Below are positions 59,485 to 64,000 of a stretch of 64,000 nucleotides of DNA, piece by piece. Position 1 is the stretch's first letter. Each line of letters begins with the position of its first letter. The position numbers and the translations under genes are program-made. Under the pieces are notes generated by a model that saw only the letters and a program-made list of their open reading frames with translations, was not told the DNA's origin and searched no databases. Location: the NCBI GenBank assembly GCA_035235625.1, contig CP141140.1:52881351-52945350 (forward strand), given 5' to 3'. This stretch comes from Saururus chinensis. Taxonomy: Eukaryota > Streptophyta > Magnoliopsida > Piperales > Saururaceae.

Positions 59485-60625
59485 TCAAGGTGACCAAGAT
59501 GGGTAGAAAGACATAAACTCATCCTCAGACAGCCATGTAGCATCCTCAAGTGATTGTCCCTGCCATGAAACCAAAACCTTTGTAATAATACGATCGGAGC
59601 GGCGAACACTTATCAATCAGCGCTGCAGGAACCGGGTCTGAAGAAACAACGGGGCCCATCAAAGGAGGTGGTGGAACATCAGTGACTAGGTATGTGTCAC
59701 CTATGCAACGGCGCAGCCTGGAGACATGAAAGACAGGGTGGATCATCGATCCCGGCGGTAGTGCTAGGCGGTAAGCAACCGGACCAATACGCTCTGCGAC
59801 AACATAGGGCCCATGGAAACGGGGAGTGAGCTTGGCATGCCCAGGTTAAAATAAGGAGACCTAGTGCTGTGGAAGAACAGAGACATAAACCAATTCACCC
59901 ACCACGAACTCCCGATCAGTATGATGACTATCATAGATTTGCTTCATCCTATTTTGAGCCAAAGACAAGTTCTCCTTAAGCTGTTGAAGAACCTTGTCCC
60001 ATGTCTGGAGCATATAATCAACCTTAGCCATCGACGATCGACGGGGAACATACGATAACACTATAGGGGGCGGCCGCCCATATAGCACCTCAAAAGGAGT
60101 GAAACCGACACAAGTGTGGTAAGCGGTGTTATAAGACCACTCTGCCCACGGAAGAAGCTGAAGCCATCGACGGGGCTGGGACATAGTGAAACAGCACAGG
60201 TATTGCTCTAAACACCAATTCACGACCTCGGTCTGACCATTCATCTACGGGTGATAAATGGTGCACATGTGCAGAGAAGTGCCTTGTAAAGTGAAGAACT
60301 CTTGCCAAAATTGAGAGATGAAAACCCAGTCGTGATCAGATATAATAGTGCGAGGCATACCGTGCAATTTGGCCACCTCCTGAACATAGTGTTATGCCAC
60401 TGACTTGGCGGTGAAAGGGTGACCCAGAGCACAAAAATAAGCGTACTTGGACAACTGGTCCACCACCACCATTATCACCGACTTACCCTGCACCAACGGC
60501 AAGGCCTCCACAAAGTCCATAGAAATGTCCTCCCATACCTTATCCGGAATTGGCAATGGCTGAAGCAAACCCGCGGGAGATGTCATGGCGGACTTAGCAT
60601 GCTGACAAACATCACAAGTGGCCAC
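59485..60625 (-). pseudogene. Integrase and chromodomain of the chromovirus
   Basis: 60625-60394 has [20 protein letters not shown] (zinc domain end) and [10 protein letters not shown] (first catalytic Asp). About 60340-60290 has SDHDWVFISQFW (second Asp). 60244-59861 begins with the GQTEVVN segment holding the catalytic Glu, preceded by a TAG at 60245-60247. 59746-59690 reads [16 protein letters not shown]. After a frameshift, 59600-59485 reads a chromodomain: [20 protein letters not shown]. Residues of the catalytic triad remain but the frame is broken. Confidence 0.85.
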
Positions 60626-60887
60626 ATATGCAGTAACAGCCCAGCAAATGCCCTACCAAAAGAAGCTCTAACTAACCCGCTTATAAGTGCGGAGTGCACC
60701 CTCATGACCAGCCAGGGGAGAGTCATGGAAGGTGATGATACGCTGCCGAAGATCAGCAACCTCGGGGACCCAAAGGCGGTCCTTCCAAAAGAGAAGGCCA
60801 TCCTTCCATGCAAAGAAGGACCCTGCTGGTCAAACTGGAGGGTAGCAATCAAGGTGCTGGTCGGGAAATCATCCTGGTACGCCTATT

Positions 60888-62169
60888 TCAATTCAGCAAG
60901 GAATGGACACGCCGGACCAGAAATAGCCAAACACGAACTTGGAGTGGAATGGCGAGAAAGGGCGTCGGCCACGGTGTTGTCAGATCCTTTCTTGTACACA
61001 ACCTCATAATCATAGCCAAGAAGTTTGCTAACCCATCGCTGTTGCGCTGGAGTAGACACCCGCTATTCGAGAAAATATTTGAGTGGTTGGTGGTTAGTAC
61101 GAATGAGAAACCAGCGGCCAAGCAAATAAGGGCGCCATTTGTCGACTGCGAGGATGATGGCAAACAAGGACAGGGAGCGGCCAGCCAAAACTTTGCTGAA
61201 ATAAGCAATGGGACGCTCCTCCTGAAGTAGTACCGCCCCTAGGCTGGCATTAGAAGCATCGGTCTCCACCACAAAGGGCCGGCTAAAATCAGGAAGGATT
61301 AAAACAGGGGCGATCTCCATAGCTTTCTTCAGTTCGTCAAAGGCCGCTTGGGTAGCCTTAGGCCAGCTAAAAGCCCCCTTCTACAACAGCTGAGTAAGAG
61401 GGCGAGCAATCTCACCATAGCGGTTAATGAAAGCCCCGCAACACCCGGAGGCAAGTAGGAGCCGGCCAGGACAACATGGCAGCCACCTTGGAGGGGTTAG
61501 TGGCAACGCCGTCATAAGATGGCCCAAATATTCCACATGTGCACTGCCAAACAAACACTTCAAACGTTTAAGAAACAAGGAATGATCTTTCAGAATAACA
61601 AAGACAAACCTGAGATGCTCCAAGTGTTTCTCCCATGTCTTGCTATAGACAAGGATATTGTAGAAGAAAACCAGGATGAAGCGGCGGAGGAATGGCTGGA
61701 AGAGATCATTCATGAGGCTTTGAAATGTGGAAGGAGCGTTCGTCAGACCAAACAGCATGACAAGGAACTTGAAGTGGCCATCATGAGTTCGGAAGGCGGT
61801 CTTGTGCACATCAGCGGGCTACACCTTGATCTGACGTTAACCCGACCAGAGGTCGAGTTTGCTTAAGATAGTAGTGCCAGCCATCTCATCCAGAAGCTCT
61901 TCAACCACCAGGATAGGGTATTTGTCCTTGACTATGATAGCATTCAGTGTCCAATAGTCAACATAGAAACGCCAAGTACCATCCTTCTTGTGAGCTAGCA
62001 ACACCGGGGAAGAGAAGGAGCTCGTGCTCGGGTGAATGATACTGGAGTGAAGCATGTCAACCACAAGACGTTCTATTTCTGCCTTCTGAATGTACAGGTA
62101 GCGGTATGATCGGACATTGGCTGGGGAGGCCCCTGGTAGGATAGGGATAAAATGATCATGAGACCGCAC
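60888..62169 (-). pseudogene. Reverse transcriptase and RNase H of the chromovirus
   Basis: 62169-61840 covers RT start to LSKLDLWSG, ended by in-frame stops; 61809-61381 resumes at HKTAFRTHDGHFKFLVM. The catalytic box reads FFYNILVYS where an active enzyme has two adjacent aspartates, so both are replaced (Tyr, Asn). RNase H at 61320-61063 has VETDASNASLGAVLLQE and KYFLE. Non-functional. Confidence 0.88.
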
Positions 62170-62425
62170 CGGAGGAAGGCCCTACAGTTCAGCAAACACC
62201 GCACTATGCTCCGTTAATAAATCAAGGAGATCCTGTGGCAACTCATCCTGAGGGACGTCCACCGATGCTTGCTGCTGAAATAGTAGTCCCTAGGAGGCAG
62301 ACCGAAATAATGAACCTGTCGGCTTAGCTGAAAGGAGGGTGCCCGGCTGAGATCCCTAGAGTCGCACCCGCTGGTCTTGAACTGCAAAATTCATCACCAA
62401 GTCCTTAAAATTCTATAACACGTCC

Positions 62426-62912
62426 CTAAGCTCTTGGAGCCACTGCACCCCTAATACCACATCCTCCCCCTTCGTAGGAAGCAAAAACAGATCTGTAACA
62501 AATGTGTGTCCCTGAATGGAGAGCACTGCCTGGGCACAAACCCCCTAAGATCGGGAGGTGCTTCCCATCGCCAATGAGCATGTCAAAGGGCGTCAAATCA
62601 GACACAAAGCATCCTAACCGTTGGGCTACTTTGTCATTAATAAAGTTGTGGGTAGACCCACTGTCGATCAAAATAGCCACTTGTTACCACTTGAGGTAGC
62701 CCTTCGCATTGTGCGTGGAGTGAATGCCCCCGAGAAGGCATGGACAGAAATCTCCGGCAGCATGTCATCATAGTGAAATGAATCAGACCTGTCACCTCTC
62801 TCTCCTCATCGATCTCCTCCACTAAAAGACTACCCTTGAGAGAACAACGGTGTCCAGGGATGAATTTCTCATCGCAACAAAAACATAGCCCCTTAGAATG
62901 GCGTTCTTCCAT
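62426..62912 (-). pseudogene. Zinc knuckle and aspartic protease of the chromovirus
   Basis: 62912-62840 encodes LCFCCDEKFIPGHRC, a chromovirus-type knuckle. 62680-62430, in another frame, has ILIDSGSTHNFINDKVAQRL, the Asp-Ser-Gly active site. A frameshift separates the two. Confidence 0.85.
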
Positions 62913-63181
62913 CTGAGCTAGTGTGAGGCGACGAACAATAGGACTTGCTGGGGCGGCCAGGTACCAAGTTACTAGTAGGCATGGCCAAGGGGTTGGCGCT
63001 GAGAGTAGACCGAGTCAAAGGCCCAAGTCGCCCCCTTGCGCTACCTACTAGCTTCTCCTCTTCGATGCGAGCATGGCACACTACTTCCCACATGTTAGCA
63101 CAAGGAAAATGCCGCATCTCTTTTGAAATCTAGGGCTTGAGGCCGCACTTGAAGGTGCCCACCAAGGCAGCCACCGACCAG

Positions 63182-63517
63182 TTAGGAAGGCAAGGCCACC
63201 TTCATAAACTCCGTGTAATAGGCGTGGACAGTGGTGGTCTGACACAGGGTGGAGAGCATCTCGTTGAAGTCTTGAAACTCATTTGGCCCAAACTGAATAC
63301 AGAGTTCGTCAGAGAAGACGGTCCAAGAAGGGTAGCGGACCTCCTTCTCAAAGCTCTGGTACCATATAGAAGCATCCCCATCTAGATGGAACGCAGCGAT
63401 GCGCAGCCGTTCAGCCTCTGACTGTGTGCCTTGATATGCAAAGAATTTTTTAGCCTTGTAGAGCCACTCCACTGGGTCGTCATCCCCATTGTAACGTGGG
63501 AACTGTAGGCGGGCCAA
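63182..63517 (-). pseudogene. Gag of the chromovirus
   Basis: The frame reads LQFPRYNGDDDPVEWLYKAK, then AAFHLDGDASIWYQSF and FGPNEFQDFNEMLSTL, the plant gypsy gag core. It closes with a stop at 63182 before the knuckle. Upstream, 63600-63925 holds a tandem duplication. Confidence 0.85.
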
Positions 63518-63611
63518 ACAGGGTTCAGCTCCTCCTCAAGGACCACCGCCAGGGCTGGGGTAGTCGTCCCAATCATCATCCATCTCCTGAAGCAAGTTCC
63601 TGGGGAGATGC

Positions 63612-63925
63612 ATCATTGGGGCATTCGCCCGAACACCTGGCACGCTTCATGGTGGCCAGGCTTGACATCCCCCTTCAACAGGTAGGGCGGTCTGTCCAGC
63701 ACACAGGGGGGCATGAGGCTGACGTGCCTCCTTGTCTGCCATGGCTAGAAGACTGGTAACAAACGACGACATCATAGGGGCATTCGCCCAAACACCTGGC
63801 GGGCCTCGTGAAGCCCAGGCTTGGCGTCCTCCTTTAGCAGGCAAGTCAGCCGGTCCAACGGGTAGGGGAATGTGGGATTGACGTGACATGTCTCCCTATC
63901 CACCGTGGCTGAGGGACTAGGGGTG
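63612..63925 (-). repeat. Tandem duplication of about 160 bp upstream of gag
   Basis: Copy at 63612-63764 and copy at 63772-63925 share GGGGCATTCGCCC-AACACCTGGC, then CAGGCTTG, then CC-CCGTGGCT boxes. Translated on the minus strand both give RQ-H-PL then LP--GG-QAW. Confidence 0.8.
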
Positions 63926-64000
63926 CACCTGTCAGGTCCCTGAGACAAGTCCCCAAGTTCCATGGCGACATCCTGGGATCTGGCGAGGTTGGACGCTATG

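Larger units (their letters stand above)
59071..64000 (-). mobile_element. Decayed Ty3/gypsy chromovirus, minus strand, truncated by window edge
   Basis: From right to left the minus strand encodes gag, a Cys-rich knuckle, protease, reverse transcriptase, RNase H, integrase and a chromodomain, then a purine-rich tract and a 3' LTR. This order plus the C-terminal chromodomain define a plant chromovirus; the GHRC-type knuckle suits the Reina/Tekay group. Three frames are needed to follow it and several stops interrupt it. The 5' LTR lies beyond 64000. Confidence 0.9.

Noticed and set aside
60419..61230. Plus-strand frames of 196 and 140 codons
   Set aside because: Antisense shadows of gypsy integrase/RNase H, which show real domains on the minus strand.

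Overview
The window is nuclear DNA of a flowering plant. The evidence is four intron-containing genes with GT-AG junctions whose products belong to plant families, one of them chloroplast-targeted, set among AT-rich, transposon-dense intergenic DNA. Species cannot be read from the sequence. Working outside-in, I could assemble four apparently intact protein genes: (1) a CDK-like Ser/Thr kinase of the plant At1g54610/IBS1 type, + strand, eight exons, 402-7745, 720 aa; (2) a PSB33-type chloroplast protein with a Rieske-like fold, + strand, three exons, 15903-18246, 285 aa; (3) a steroleosin/11-beta-hydroxysteroid dehydrogenase-like short-chain dehydrogenase, - strand, six exons, 19441-22042, 352 aa, convergent with gene 2; (4) a 2-oxoglutarate/Fe(II) dioxygenase of the ACC-oxidase-homolog type, - strand, three exons, 36318-37947, 306 aa. 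They do not form a pathway; they are neighbours only. A fifth host-derived piece is a two-exon fragment of a DEAD-box helicase gene (RH28-like) at 10351-10749. 

Region by region: 1-8.5 kb kinase gene; 9.2-10.2 kb decayed Ty1-copia gag/protease; 10.35-10.75 kb helicase gene fragment; 11-14.6 kb a decayed endogenous pararetrovirus-like element; 15.6-22.2 kb the PSB33 and SDR genes; 23.4-28 kb an old mosaic of CACTA-like ends and a copia gag; 29.0-35.7 kb an almost full-length Mutator-like element (MULE) with about 300-bp terminal inverted repeats, a MUDRA-type transposase pseudogene and a second gene coding a plant mobile domain protein; 36.3-38.0 kb the dioxygenase gene; 39-40.6 kb a truncated CACTA-like element containing a hAT MITE with a clear 8-bp target duplication; 43.4-53.8 kb layered LTR-retrotransposon non-coding DNA, mainly a chromovirus-type long LTR in minus orientation with its primer-binding site; 53.9-58.4 kb a complete non-autonomous CACTA element with a perfect 3-bp duplication, largely filled with C/T microsatellite, inserted into the 3' end of a hAT transposase pseudogene; 59.07-64 kb a decayed Ty3/gypsy chromovirus on the minus strand that runs out of the window. 

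The most notable structure is the MULE: its inverted repeats are arrays of near-perfect 23-bp palindromes, and it carries a plant mobile domain gene whose exons remain joined in one frame apart from two stops that look like cytosine-deamination scars. The CACTA insertion is notable because removing it and one copy of its target duplication makes the hAT reading frame continuous to its stop codon.
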